A DNA stretch of 64,000 bases from NCBI RefSeq assembly GCF_014252295.1, contig NZ_CP059215.1, positions 248,001-312,000 on the forward strand, given 5' to 3'. The notes under the pieces were generated by a model. The model was not told the DNA's origin and searched no databases. It saw only the letters and a program-made list of their open reading frames with translations. The stretch comes from Blattabacterium cuenoti (lineage in GTDB: Bacteria > Bacteroidota > Bacteroidia > Flavobacteriales > Blattabacteriaceae). Shown in pieces: positions 1 to 8,120 of the stretch (position 1 is the first letter of the stretch; every line of letters begins with the position of its first letter). The translations under genes and the position numbers were made by a program.

Positions 1-1
1 A

Positions 2-973
2 TTTTTTAACTTTATTTCAAATTCGAAAGTTTTATCAGGAAATTTTCCTTTTTGTACTATAGAACCCAATTATGGAATGACAAAAATTCCAGATAAAAGA
101 CTATATGAACTTAAAAAAATAGTTGATCCTATGAAAATAATTCCATCCGAGATAAAAATAGTGGATATAGCTGGTCTCATTAAAGGTTCTCATAAAGGAG
201 ATGGATTAGGGAATAAATTTTTATCTCATATTCGTGAAACAAATCTCATAATCCATATGATACGTTGTTTTAATGATATGAATGTTTTGCATGTAGAAGG
301 TTCTATAAATCCTATCAGGGATAAAGAAATTATTGATATGGAATTACAGTTAAAAGATCTAGAAACAATAGAAAAAAGATTGAACAATATAAAAAAGAAA
401 AACGAAATTAATAGATCTGTAAATACACTACAAAAAATTCTATCTTTTTTAAAAAAAGGAAAAAATATTAGAATGTATCCGTTTCAAGAAAATGAAAAAG
501 AACATATAAAGGATTTACAATTATTAACAGTTAAACCTGTTCTTTATGTATGTAATACTGATGAAAAATTGAATGATAAAACTAATTTTCATATAAAAAG
601 AATGAAAAAAATAGTAGAAATGGAAAATTCTATTTTGGTTATTTTATCGTTGAAAAAAAACTGTATATCCTATGAACTCAAAAAAATTTTGAATGAATCT
701 TATAAGTTATTAAACTTGCAAAGTTTTTTTACAATAGGAAAAAAAGAGATAAGATCTTGGACTATTTCCAATAAATGTACAGCATATGAAGCTTCTTCAG
801 TGATTCATACAGATTTTAAAAAAGGATTTATAAGAGCAGAAGTAATTCATTACGAAGATTTTATAAAATATAAATCAGAGGAAAAAATAAAAAAATTAGG
901 AAAAGTTTTTCTAGCAGGAAAAAACTATCTTATTCAAGATGGAGATATTATTCATTTTCGATTTAATCGATAA
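2..973 (+). CDS. ychF: YchF/OLA1-type ribosome-associated ATPase, 3' part
   Basis: The frame is open from base 2, before the first ATG at 77. The bases ahead of that ATG encode the typical YchF run NFPFCTIEPN, so the gene begins outside the window and its P-loop is not visible. The next conserved block is the G3 region DIAGLIKGSHKGDGLGNKF. A C-terminal TGS domain follows (SWTISNKCTAYEASSVIH and onward). About 324 residues are present, against about 363 usual. YchF binds ribosomes and prefers ATP to GTP; this is family knowledge. The stop overlaps the convergent M42 peptidase gene by 11 bases. Confidence 0.93.
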   Translation, partial: FFNFISNSKVLSGNFPFCTIEPNYGMTKIPDKRLYELKKIVDPMKIIPSEIKIVDIAGLIKGSHKGDGLGNKFLSHIRETNLIIHMIRCFNDMNVLHVEGSINPIRDKEIIDMELQLKDLETIEKRLNNIKKKNEINRSVNTLQKILSFLKKGKNIRMYPFQENEKEHIKDLQLLTVKPVLYVCNTDEKLNDKTNFHIKRMKKIVEMENSILVILSLKKNCISYELKKILNESYKLLNLQSFFTIGKKEIRSWTISNKCTAYEASSVIHTDFKKGFIRAEVIHYEDFIKYKSEEKIKKLGKVFLAGKNYLIQDGDIIHFRFNR

Positions 974-2054
974 AAAATTTTTTAGAGTTATTAATTTCTT
1001 GTAAAGTTTCGAATATTAATAATATAGTTTTTTCTACATCTTTTTTATGAACCATTTCTACTGTAGTATGCATGTATTTTAATGGTATAGATATCAAAGC
1101 AGATGATACTCCTTTGTTGGAATAAGCAAAAGCATCTGTATCTGTTCCTGTATATCTAGGTGATACTAAACGTTGAAAAGGAATTTTATTATTATTAGCA
1201 GTATGAACAATAAATTCTCTGATATTTTTTTTTATCGATGGAGAATAACCAATAACTGGTCCTAACCCACATTTTATATCTCCTTGTATTTTTTTATCAA
1301 TCATAGGACTATATGTGTCATGCGTTACATCAGTGACAATAGCCATATTTGGTCGTATTTCTTGAGAAATCATTTTAGCTCCTCTAAATCCTACTTCTTC
1401 TTGAACAGAATTTACTATATATAATCCAAATTTTAAACGAATGTTATTCTCCATAATTATCTTTGCAATTTCTGCTATTATAAATCCTCCTATTTTATTA
1501 TCTAACGCTCTGGATACAAAATAATTTTTATTCATGATAAAAAATTCGTCAGGATAAGTAATAATACAACCTACATGAACTCCTAAGTTCATAACTTCAG
1601 TTTTACTAGAAGCACCAATATCTATAAATATATTATCTATACTAGGATATTTTTCTTCTGAAGATTTTCTTGTATGAATAGCTGGCCATCCAAATATTCC
1701 GTGAACAAATCCCATTTCTGTATGAATAAGAACTTTTTTAGATGGAGCTATTTGATGATCGGATCCTCCATTACGAGAAACATATATAATACCATCTTCT
1801 GTTATATAATTTACATACCAAGATATTTCATCAACATGAGCTTCAATAATTAATTTGTATGGAGAATCCACATTTATAATTCCTACGGCTGTTCCATATA
1901 AATCTGTTTGAATTTTATCTACATAAGAATTAATATAATCCATCCATATTTTTTGTCCTTCACTTTCACATCCTGTTGGAGAAGTTCCATTTAAATATTT
2001 TTTCAGAAATTTTAAAGATTCACTGCTAATTGAATAGTTATTTTTCATTTTCAT
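963..2054 (-). CDS. M42-family metallo-aminopeptidase
   Basis: A 363-residue cytosolic protein with the di-metal ligands of the M42 (glutamyl aminopeptidase/FrvX) family in order: H73 in AHVDEIS, D185 in ALDNK, E219-E220 in QEEVG, D242 in TDVTHD and H329 near the C terminus. The length is normal for the family. The enzyme trims N-terminal residues from peptides and probably recycles amino acids; the exact specificity cannot be read from sequence. It is followed on the same strand, with dapF upstream at a 4-base gap, so the two are probably co-transcribed. Starting at the second Met (2048) is equally possible. Its 3' end overlaps ychF by 11 bases. Confidence 0.88.
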   Translation of the reverse strand: MKMKNNYSISSESLKFLKKYLNGTSPTGCESEGQKIWMDYINSYVDKIQTDLYGTAVGIINVDSPYKLIIEAHVDEISWYVNYITEDGIIYVSRNGGSDHQIAPSKKVLIHTEMGFVHGIFGWPAIHTRKSSEEKYPSIDNIFIDIGASSKTEVMNLGVHVGCIITYPDEFFIMNKNYFVSRALDNKIGGFIIAEIAKIIMENNIRLKFGLYIVNSVQEEVGFRGAKMISQEIRPNMAIVTDVTHDTYSPMIDKKIQGDIKCGLGPVIGYSPSIKKNIREFIVHTANNNKIPFQRLVSPRYTGTDTDAFAYSNKGVSSALISIPLKYMHTTVEMVHKKDVEKTILLIFETLQEINNSKKFFID

Positions 2055-2058
2055 TATT

Positions 2059-2850
2059 TTATATTTCTATATATCCTTTAAATATAAATTTAACAGATCC
2101 AGTTAAATAAATATTTTTATATTCGTTTTTTTTTTCTTCGAATGAAACCCACAATTTTCCTCCCATAGTATTAACAAGAATTTTTGCAGCATAATGAATT
2201 TTATTCGTTTTATATGCTGCAATGACAGAAGCGACCACTCCTGTTCCGCATGATAAAGTTTCATTTTCTACTCCTCTTTCATAAGTTCTTACCTTTAATG
2301 TAGTCTTATTCAATACTTCTACGAAGTTAACATTAACTCCTTGTTTCAAATAAGGATTTTGAAATCTAATTTTTCTTCCTTCTTGAAACACGTTTATTTT
2401 ACTTATGTTTTTTACAAATAAAATATGATGAGGAGATCCAGTATTTAAAAATACATTTTCTGAATTAATTTCTATTTTATTTTTTTGAATATCGAGTAAA
2501 CTTATAGAGACAAAATTGTTATGATTATTTTTTATCATTCCGAAATGATATCCATCTATAGCTCCAAAATAAATTTTCTTTTTTTGTAGTAATTCCATAG
2601 CGAAAAAAACTGCACACCTTCCTCCATTTCCACACATCGTACTTTCTTTTCCATCTGAATTGTAATACTGCATATAAAAATCACTTTTATAGTCATTTTG
2701 TATGAAAATAATTCCATCTGAACCAATTCCAAAATGTCTATCGCATAATTTTTTTAAATGTTCCTTCTCTATTTTTATTCTTTTTTTTCTAGAATCTATT
2801 AGTATAAAATCATTACCTGTTCCCTGATATTTAAAAAAATTCAATTTCAT
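2059..2850 (-). CDS. dapF: diaminopimelate epimerase
   Basis: Converts LL- to meso-diaminopimelate for lysine synthesis and peptidoglycan. Both catalytic cysteines are present: C73 in MCGNGGRC and C201 in LSCGTGV (263-residue numbering). I start at 2850, where the protein reads MKLNFFKYQGTGNDF like other DapF N termini. An in-frame ATG at 2877 would add nine unsupported residues. A run of ten A on the coding strand (2126-2135) near the 3' end stays in frame. The MurE in this window carries the meso-DAP motif, so this enzyme feeds the same wall chemistry. Confidence 0.95.
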   Translation of the reverse strand: MKLNFFKYQGTGNDFILIDSRKKRIKIEKEHLKKLCDRHFGIGSDGIIFIQNDYKSDFYMQYYNSDGKESTMCGNGGRCAVFFAMELLQKKKIYFGAIDGYHFGMIKNNHNNFVSISLLDIQKNKIEINSENVFLNTGSPHHILFVKNISKINVFQEGRKIRFQNPYLKQGVNVNFVEVLNKTTLKVRTYERGVENETLSCGTGVVASVIAAYKTNKIHYAAKILVNTMGGKLWVSFEEKKNEYKNIYLTGSVKFIFKGYIEI

Positions 2851-2937
2851 AATTTCAAAAAAAAACGAAGTTAACATTTATTTTTCATAATAAAGTTTTA
2901 TTTTATTGATCCCTTTCTATCTATTCTAGATATTCTA

Positions 2938-2945
2938 TATATTTG
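2938..2945 (+). promoter_or_regulatory. candidate Bacteroidota-type -7 box upstream of htrA
   Basis: TATATTTG matches the Bacteroidota primary sigma factor -7 consensus TAnnTTTG. It lies 42 bases before the chosen htrA start, in the spacer divergent from dapF. The bases about 20 upstream read TTTC rather than the expected TTTG/TTG, so the -33 element is weak. Confidence 0.4.
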
Positions 2946-2987
2946 TTTTTTTTCGAAGAAAAATTAACTATAATTCAAAATCAAAAT

Positions 2988-4550
2988 ATGAAGAAAATAG
3001 TTTTTTACATTGTACTTAGTAGTATTATGAGTTCGATTATAACCATTGCAGGGTATAAAAAATACACCAAAGAAACCAAAGAAGAACTTAATAATACAAC
3101 ATATCCATTATCTTTAGCACAAACAAAACTTATATCTTCTTCTCCTTCTTCTCCTTCTTCTCCTTCTTCTCCTTCTTCTCATTCTTCTCATTCTTCTCCA
3201 ACATTAGTTCGTCCTACAGTATATCCTGATTTTACTAAAGTTGTGGAGAAAACAATACATGCAGTAGTTAATGTGAAGAATTATTCAAGAAGATACAATA
3301 ATCAATTTGATCCATTTGATTTCTTTTTTGGATTTCCCGATGATTTTGGATATAAAGAAAAAAAACCTAAAAGAAATGATATTCCTGGACTTCATGGATC
3401 AGGAGTAATCATATCTCCTGATGGGTATATTGTAACTAATAATCATGTTATCAAAGATGCAGAAAAGATTGAAATTACTCTTAATGATCAAAGAACTTAT
3501 AAAGCTGATTTAATAGGAACAGATTCTAGCACGGATATAGCTTTATTAAAAATAAGTGATAAAAATTTACCTTTTATTTATTTTTCGGATTCTAATAAAG
3601 TAAAGGTAGGGGAGTGGGTTTTAGCAATAGGAAACCCTTTTGATTTAAATTCTACTGTTACAGCTGGTATAATTAGTGCAAAAAATAGAAGTTTAGGAAT
3701 ATTAAAAGGAGAAGCTCAATCAGCTATTGAATCTTTTTTTCAAACGGATGCAGCAGTAAACCCTGGAAACAGTGGAGGAGCATTAGTTAACACTAATGGA
3801 GAGTTAATTGGAATTAATACAGCTATTTCTTCATCATCAGGAAATTTTATAGGGTATAGTTTTGCAGCACCTTCTAATTTAGTAGCAAAAGTTATACAGG
3901 ATATAAAAAATTATGGAACAGTACAACGTGCATATTTAGGAATAAGAGGAATGGATCTTTCTAAAACAGAACATTTAAAAGACTATAATAAAGAAGCAAA
4001 TCAAAGTATAAAACCGCAACAAGGGTTTTTAATAGGAGAAGTATTTGATAAAAGTGGAGCTTCAGATGCAGGATTAAGAAAAGGGGATATCATAAAAAGT
4101 ATAGACGGAATAACTATACAAAATATTGCAGATTTATCATTTATTGTTGGAACCAAACATCCAGGAGATAAAATTAAAGTAAACATTATACGTAATGGAT
4201 ATAAAAAAACTTTTAACGTTACTTTAAAAGATTTACAAGGAAGAAAAAAAATAAGAAATAGAGATGAAATTGGTTTGTCTGAATTATTAGGGATAAAAGT
4301 GGAACCACTTAGCAAAGAATCTAAAAGATATTTCGGAATTGATTGTGGAATTAGAATAATAGAAATTAAAACAGGTCGACTAAGTTCTATAGGAATGGAA
4401 GAAGGAGACATTATTTTATTGATTAACGGGAAAAAAATAAAAAAAGCTAATGATATTGATCGTGTTTTAAAAAAATACTCAGGAGATGTTACCATAAAAT
4501 TTATTAAACAAAATGGACAAGTATATATAGCAGGATTTGAAATGAATTAA
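2988..4550 (+). CDS. degP: HtrA/Deg-family periplasmic serine protease
   Basis: A 520-residue envelope quality-control protease and chaperone. The N terminus (MKKIVFYIVLSSIMSS) is an export signal or anchor. A low-complexity Ser-Ser-Pro/His linker follows, at about residues 51-71. The trypsin-like domain carries the triad H153 (NNHV), D183 (STDIAL) and S262 (NPGNSGG). Two PDZ domains follow. I start at 2988; the upstream in-frame TTG at 2943 would put a charged segment ahead of the signal. The stop overlaps the convergent permease gene by four bases. Confidence 0.94.
   Translation: MKKIVFYIVLSSIMSSIITIAGYKKYTKETKEELNNTTYPLSLAQTKLISSSPSSPSSPSSPSSHSSHSSPTLVRPTVYPDFTKVVEKTIHAVVNVKNYSRRYNNQFDPFDFFFGFPDDFGYKEKKPKRNDIPGLHGSGVIISPDGYIVTNNHVIKDAEKIEITLNDQRTYKADLIGTDSSTDIALLKISDKNLPFIYFSDSNKVKVGEWVLAIGNPFDLNSTVTAGIISAKNRSLGILKGEAQSAIESFFQTDAAVNPGNSGGALVNTNGELIGINTAISSSSGNFIGYSFAAPSNLVAKVIQDIKNYGTVQRAYLGIRGMDLSKTEHLKDYNKEANQSIKPQQGFLIGEVFDKSGASDAGLRKGDIIKSIDGITIQNIADLSFIVGTKHPGDKIKVNIIRNGYKKTFNVTLKDLQGRKKIRNRDEIGLSELLGIKVEPLSKESKRYFGIDCGIRIIEIKTGRLSSIGMEEGDIILLINGKKIKKANDIDRVLKKYSGDVTIKFIKQNGQVYIAGFEMN
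3138..3200 (+). repeat. 9-base tandem repeat coding Ser-Ser-Pro/His
   Basis: Seven consecutive 9-base units inside degP: four TCTTCTCCT (SSP), two TCTTCTCAT (SSH), and a final SSP unit ending in CCA. The unit is a multiple of three, so copy changes would lengthen or shorten the linker between signal anchor and protease domain without a frameshift. Confidence 0.95.
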
Positions 4551-5629
4551 TTAATATTATTATTCCAATAAAAATAAAAAAATGATGTAATTATTCCTAA
4601 AATTCCATTAGGAAGCCAAATAGATAAAAACGAAGGAATATAATCTTTTGCTGAATATATTTTTGTAATTTCCATAAAAAAAATGTAAAGAACAGACAAT
4701 GTAATTCCTATAATAATACCTATTTCACTTTTTTTTCTTTTTGAGGATAAAGACAATCCTAGAATAGTGAATATAAAAGTGGAAAAGGGTAAACTTGTTC
4801 TTTGATAATATTCATTTAAATGAATATTTACATTTCTGTTCTTTTTTTCTATATCTATAAATTTTCTCAGATCACAAATATTCATAGTTTCTGCTATATA
4901 TTCTTCCGGTAAAAGTTCTTCAGGAGTGAAAGAAAATTTTTTGATTTTATAATCACCATTCACAAAAAAATCATAATTTTTTTTTAATAGAGTTTCTCTA
5001 TAATCATACAAAACATATATTCTATTTCTTTTCCAAAAAATATTTTTGGATTTTAAAATATATATTAATTTTTTACCATGAAATTTTTGATAAACAAAAT
5101 CTTTTCCTAAATTTTTTTTTCTTGAGAAATTTCTAATGAAAATATATTCATTTTTTGAAATTTGAATACTTATAGATTGATTTCTCTCGTACTTATTTTT
5201 ATATCTTGTACTTAACATGTATTGATAATGAAATTGATTTTTTTTCCTGTTAGCTACAGGAAGAAAATAATAGTTCACTAATAATGATACAATTCCTATG
5301 ATAAAAGCCGATATTAAATAAGGAATAGTTAATCTGCTGAAACTTATTCCGCTTGATAAAATGGCCGTAATCTCTGAATTTTTTTCTAATTTATATGTAA
5401 AAAAAATGACAGATAAAAAAACGGAAATAGGAGAGAAAGTATTAGCTAACCATATGGACCAAAAAGGATAATAAAAAATTAGAGCTTTTTTAATTGACCC
5501 TTGATTATTTTCTAAACGATGCATGCGTTGAGAAATGTCTATCACTACAGATATTAATTGCATAGAAACAGTAATAAATATAAAAGTAAATAAAAGATTA
5601 CGAATAATATAGCGATCAAGAATTTTCAT
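4547..5629 (-). CDS. LptF/LptG-family inner-membrane permease
   Basis: A 360-residue protein with the YjgP/YjgQ layout: about three N-terminal membrane segments, a soluble central domain, then three C-terminal membrane segments. The family forms the membrane part of the LptB2FG transporter that extracts lipopolysaccharide; I cannot tell F from G here. I start at 5629 (MKILDRYIIRNLL), typical of the family, which gives an ATGA overlap with the tgt stop; an in-frame ATG further upstream at 5668 would run into tgt. Translation is probably coupled to tgt. The 3' end overlaps degP by four bases. Confidence 0.85.
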   Translation of the reverse strand: MKILDRYIIRNLLFTFIFITVSMQLISVVIDISQRMHRLENNQGSIKKALIFYYPFWSIWLANTFSPISVFLSVIFFTYKLEKNSEITAILSSGISFSRLTIPYLISAFIIGIVSLLVNYYFLPVANRKKNQFHYQYMLSTRYKNKYERNQSISIQISKNEYIFIRNFSRKKNLGKDFVYQKFHGKKLIYILKSKNIFWKRNRIYVLYDYRETLLKKNYDFFVNGDYKIKKFSFTPEELLPEEYIAETMNICDLRKFIDIEKKNRNVNIHLNEYYQRTSLPFSTFIFTILGLSLSSKRKKSEIGIIIGITLSVLYIFFMEITKIYSAKDYIPSFLSIWLPNGILGIITSFFYFYWNNNIN

Positions 5630-6750
5630 AAACGTTCTTGTAACAAAGAAATAACAGACTTCTTCCAAAAAGAAAATTTATTGTGCATGATATGGATTCT
5701 CGCTTGTTTCATTAAATTGGAATAAAAAGATAGATTATGTATAGAAGCTATCTCCTTAGCTAAATTATCTTTGGATAAAAAAAGATGTCTTACATAAGAT
5801 TTGCTATATAATCTATCTACATAAGAGTCTCCGAATTCATCTAAACATGAAAAATCTTTTTCCCATTTTTTATTTTTTATATTGATGATTCCCTTCCATG
5901 TGAATAACATTCCGTGACGTCCATTTCTTGTAGGAATAACACAATCAAATATATCTATTCCTAGGGAAATTCCCTCCAAAATATCTACGGGATTCCCTAC
6001 CCCCATTAGATACCTTGGTTTTTCTTTAGGTAAAAAATTCGTCAATAAATCAATGATATTATGTGTTTGTTCTTTTTCTTCTCCTAAACTTAATCCACCT
6101 ATGGCATACCCTTCAGGATCTAATAAGGATATTTTTTCTGCAGAATACTTTCTTAAATCAGGATAAACACTTCCTTGTAGAATAGGAAAAAAACTTTGCT
6201 TATAATCGTATATTTCTGGATTCTTTTGTAAATAAGAAAGACATTTTTTTAACCAAAAATGCGTATTTTCCATAGATTTTTTAGATTCTCGATAACTACA
6301 AGGAAAAGGAGGGCAATCATCGAAAGCCATAATAATGTCTCCTCCAATAAAACGTTGAATTTCCATGGATTTTTCTGGAGAAAAAAAATGATAGGATCCA
6401 TTTATAAAAGATTGAAATACTACTCCATCTTCTGTAATTTTATTAAATTTTCTGAGAGAAAAAACTTGAAATCCTCCACTATCCGTTAGTATAGATTTTT
6501 TCCAATTCATGAAAGAATGAATTCCTCCTACTTTATGTAATACTTCAACTCCAGGTTGGAAGTATAAATGGTAGGTATTTCCAAGAATTATTTTTGATAT
6601 TTTATGTAATTCGTTGATTGGAACTGTTTTAACGCCTCCTTTTGAAGCAACTGGCATAAAAGCAGGAGTTTTTATTTTCCCATGATCTGTTTCTAAAATA
6701 CCAGTTCTTCCTTTAGAAAGGGGATCTGTTTTAATTAAATGAAATTTCAT
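5626..6750 (-). CDS. tgt: tRNA-guanine transglycosylase (Tgt)
   Basis: Exchanges the wobble guanine of GUN-anticodon tRNAs (such as the tRNA-His here) for the preQ1 base. The 374-residue protein has the two catalytic aspartates, D90 in TDSGGFQVFSL and D269 in IDIFDCVIPTRNGRHG. The usual zinc cluster CxCxxC is replaced by G307, S309 and D312, while the fourth ligand H338 (SIHNL) remains. The fold may therefore not need zinc in this lineage. tgt is the first gene of a leftward pair with the LptF/G-type permease, and is divergent from the dcw operon. Confidence 0.94.
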   Translation of the reverse strand: MKFHLIKTDPLSKGRTGILETDHGKIKTPAFMPVASKGGVKTVPINELHKISKIILGNTYHLYFQPGVEVLHKVGGIHSFMNWKKSILTDSGGFQVFSLRKFNKITEDGVVFQSFINGSYHFFSPEKSMEIQRFIGGDIIMAFDDCPPFPCSYRESKKSMENTHFWLKKCLSYLQKNPEIYDYKQSFFPILQGSVYPDLRKYSAEKISLLDPEGYAIGGLSLGEEKEQTHNIIDLLTNFLPKEKPRYLMGVGNPVDILEGISLGIDIFDCVIPTRNGRHGMLFTWKGIINIKNKKWEKDFSCLDEFGDSYVDRLYSKSYVRHLFLSKDNLAKEIASIHNLSFYSNLMKQARIHIMHNKFSFWKKSVISLLQERL

Positions 6751-6788
6751 TTGAAAAAATTTTTTATGATAAATGAAATATATATTAA

Positions 6789-6817
6789 TTGTATCAAATC
6801 ATAAATATATAGATTTG
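6789..6817 (+). promoter_or_regulatory. candidate promoter of the dcw operon
   Basis: TTG at 6789-6791, an 18-base spacer, then TAGATTTG at 6810-6817. This fits the Bacteroidota -33 TTG / -7 TAnnTTTG pattern. The box ends only eight bases before the rsmH ATG, implying a transcript with almost no 5' leader. Confidence 0.5.
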
Positions 6818-6825
6818 TAAAAAAA

Positions 6826-7731
6826 ATGTATTTTCGGCATCTTGACTACCATCATGAACCAGTTCTTCTAAAAGAAAGTATAGAAAATTTAATTACAGAT
6901 AAAAATGGAATTTATATAGATGCAACATTCGGTGGAGGAGGACATTCTTATACTATTTTAAAAAAATTAAATAAAAGAGGAATTTTAATTTCTTTAGATA
7001 AAGATAAAGAATCTATAGAAAGAAATATTATTAAGGATAAACGTCTTCATCTATTTCACAGTAATTTTATTCATATACGTAATATTTTGAACCAAAATAA
7101 TATTAAAAAAGTATCAGGGATATTAGCTGATTTAGGTGTTTCGTCTTTACAAATAGAAAATCCAAATAGAGGATTTTCAAATCAATTAAATTGTCCTTTA
7201 GACATGAGAATGAACCAAGAATCTTCTTTGTCTGCAAAAAACGTTATAAACGAATGTTCAGGAAAAGAGTTGTTTCATATATTTCGCGAATATGGAGATT
7301 TTAAAAATGCACAAAAAATTGTGAAAAAAGTACTAAAAAAACGTTTTCAAAAAAAAATTGATAATACTTTTGATTTAAGTAACCTTTTTTTTGTTCAAGG
7401 ATCTTTCAAAAAAAGAAAAAGATTCATTTCCAGACTGTTCCAGTCAATACGAATAAAAGTGAATGATGAAATAAATGTTTTAAAGGATTTTTTATTAGAA
7501 TCATCTAAAGTTATTCGACCAGGAGGTAGAATAGCTATAATTTCATATCATTCTATCGAAGACAGAGTCGTAAAACATTTTTTTAAAAAGGGTATTTTAA
7601 TAAACAAAATTAATTGTGAAACTCTTCCATTTAGAATGATCCATAAAAAAGTTATAAAACCAAGTATTCAGGAGATTATAAAAAATACAAGATCCAGAAG
7701 CGCTAGGCTAAGAATAGCGGAAAAAATTTAA
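6826..7731 (+). CDS. rsmH: 16S rRNA (cytosine1402-N4)-methyltransferase
   Basis: First gene of the division and cell-wall operon. The 301-residue protein has the MraW/RsmH signature HxPVLLKES near residue 10, a SAM-binding segment DATFGGGGHS, the DMRM motif and the C-terminal SYHSIEDRVVK block. It methylates C1402 of 16S rRNA together with RsmI. No mraZ precedes it: only 75 bases separate it from divergent tgt. The start codon lies just downstream of a promoter-like TAGATTTG. Confidence 0.96.
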   Translation: MYFRHLDYHHEPVLLKESIENLITDKNGIYIDATFGGGGHSYTILKKLNKRGILISLDKDKESIERNIIKDKRLHLFHSNFIHIRNILNQNNIKKVSGILADLGVSSLQIENPNRGFSNQLNCPLDMRMNQESSLSAKNVINECSGKELFHIFREYGDFKNAQKIVKKVLKKRFQKKIDNTFDLSNLFFVQGSFKKRKRFISRLFQSIRIKVNDEINVLKDFLLESSKVIRPGGRIAIISYHSIEDRVVKHFFKKGILINKINCETLPFRMIHKKVIKPSIQEIIKNTRSRSARLRIAEKI

Positions 7732-7755
7732 TAATTATTATTTTTTTTAAATAAA

Positions 7756-8094
7756 ATGAAAATGAAAAATAACATGAGAAAAAATATAAAAGATATCCTA
7801 AAAGGAAAATTCTTAGTCAAAGACTATGCCTACCGTAGTTGGAATTTCATTCTTTTTCTGACATTTTTATCTTTAATCAGTATTACTAGTTCACACATGA
7901 TGGATAGAAAAATTAGAAAAATAAATAAAATAAGCGAAGAAATTAAAGAATTAAAATCTGAATATGCAAATTTACATAGTAAATGTATGAAAATGCAATT
8001 AGCTTCTTTTCTTAAAAAAAAATTAGTGAATGAATTAAAATATTTAGAGGAACCTCCATATGAATTAATATTAGAAAATAAACAAGAAAAATAA
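7756..8094 (+). CDS. FtsL-like division protein
   Basis: A small 112-residue bitopic protein in the position of ftsL between rsmH and ftsI. It has a short basic N terminus, one membrane segment at about residues 31-46, and a charged helical part likely to form a coiled coil (residues 50-90). The block DILKGKFLV before the membrane segment is typical of the Bacteroidota FtsL-like family; this is from memory. It presumably joins FtsQ and FtsI at the septum. The downstream ATG at 7774 gives MRKNIKDIL and is an equally good start. Confidence 0.8.
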   Translation: MKMKNNMRKNIKDILKGKFLVKDYAYRSWNFILFLTFLSLISITSSHMMDRKIRKINKISEEIKELKSEYANLHSKCMKMQLASFLKKKLVNELKYLEEPPYELILENKQEK

Positions 8095-8120
8095 TTATAG
8101 ATACAAGAATCAAATGAAGA

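Noticed and set aside
3138-3200. CRISPR-like array
   Set aside because: The units are contiguous 9-base repeats with no spacers and are in frame within a coding sequence.
4001-4495. 164-codon open frame opposite degP
   Set aside because: It lies wholly inside the PDZ region of a well-supported protease gene, on the other strand, and its translation is composition-driven with no family pattern.
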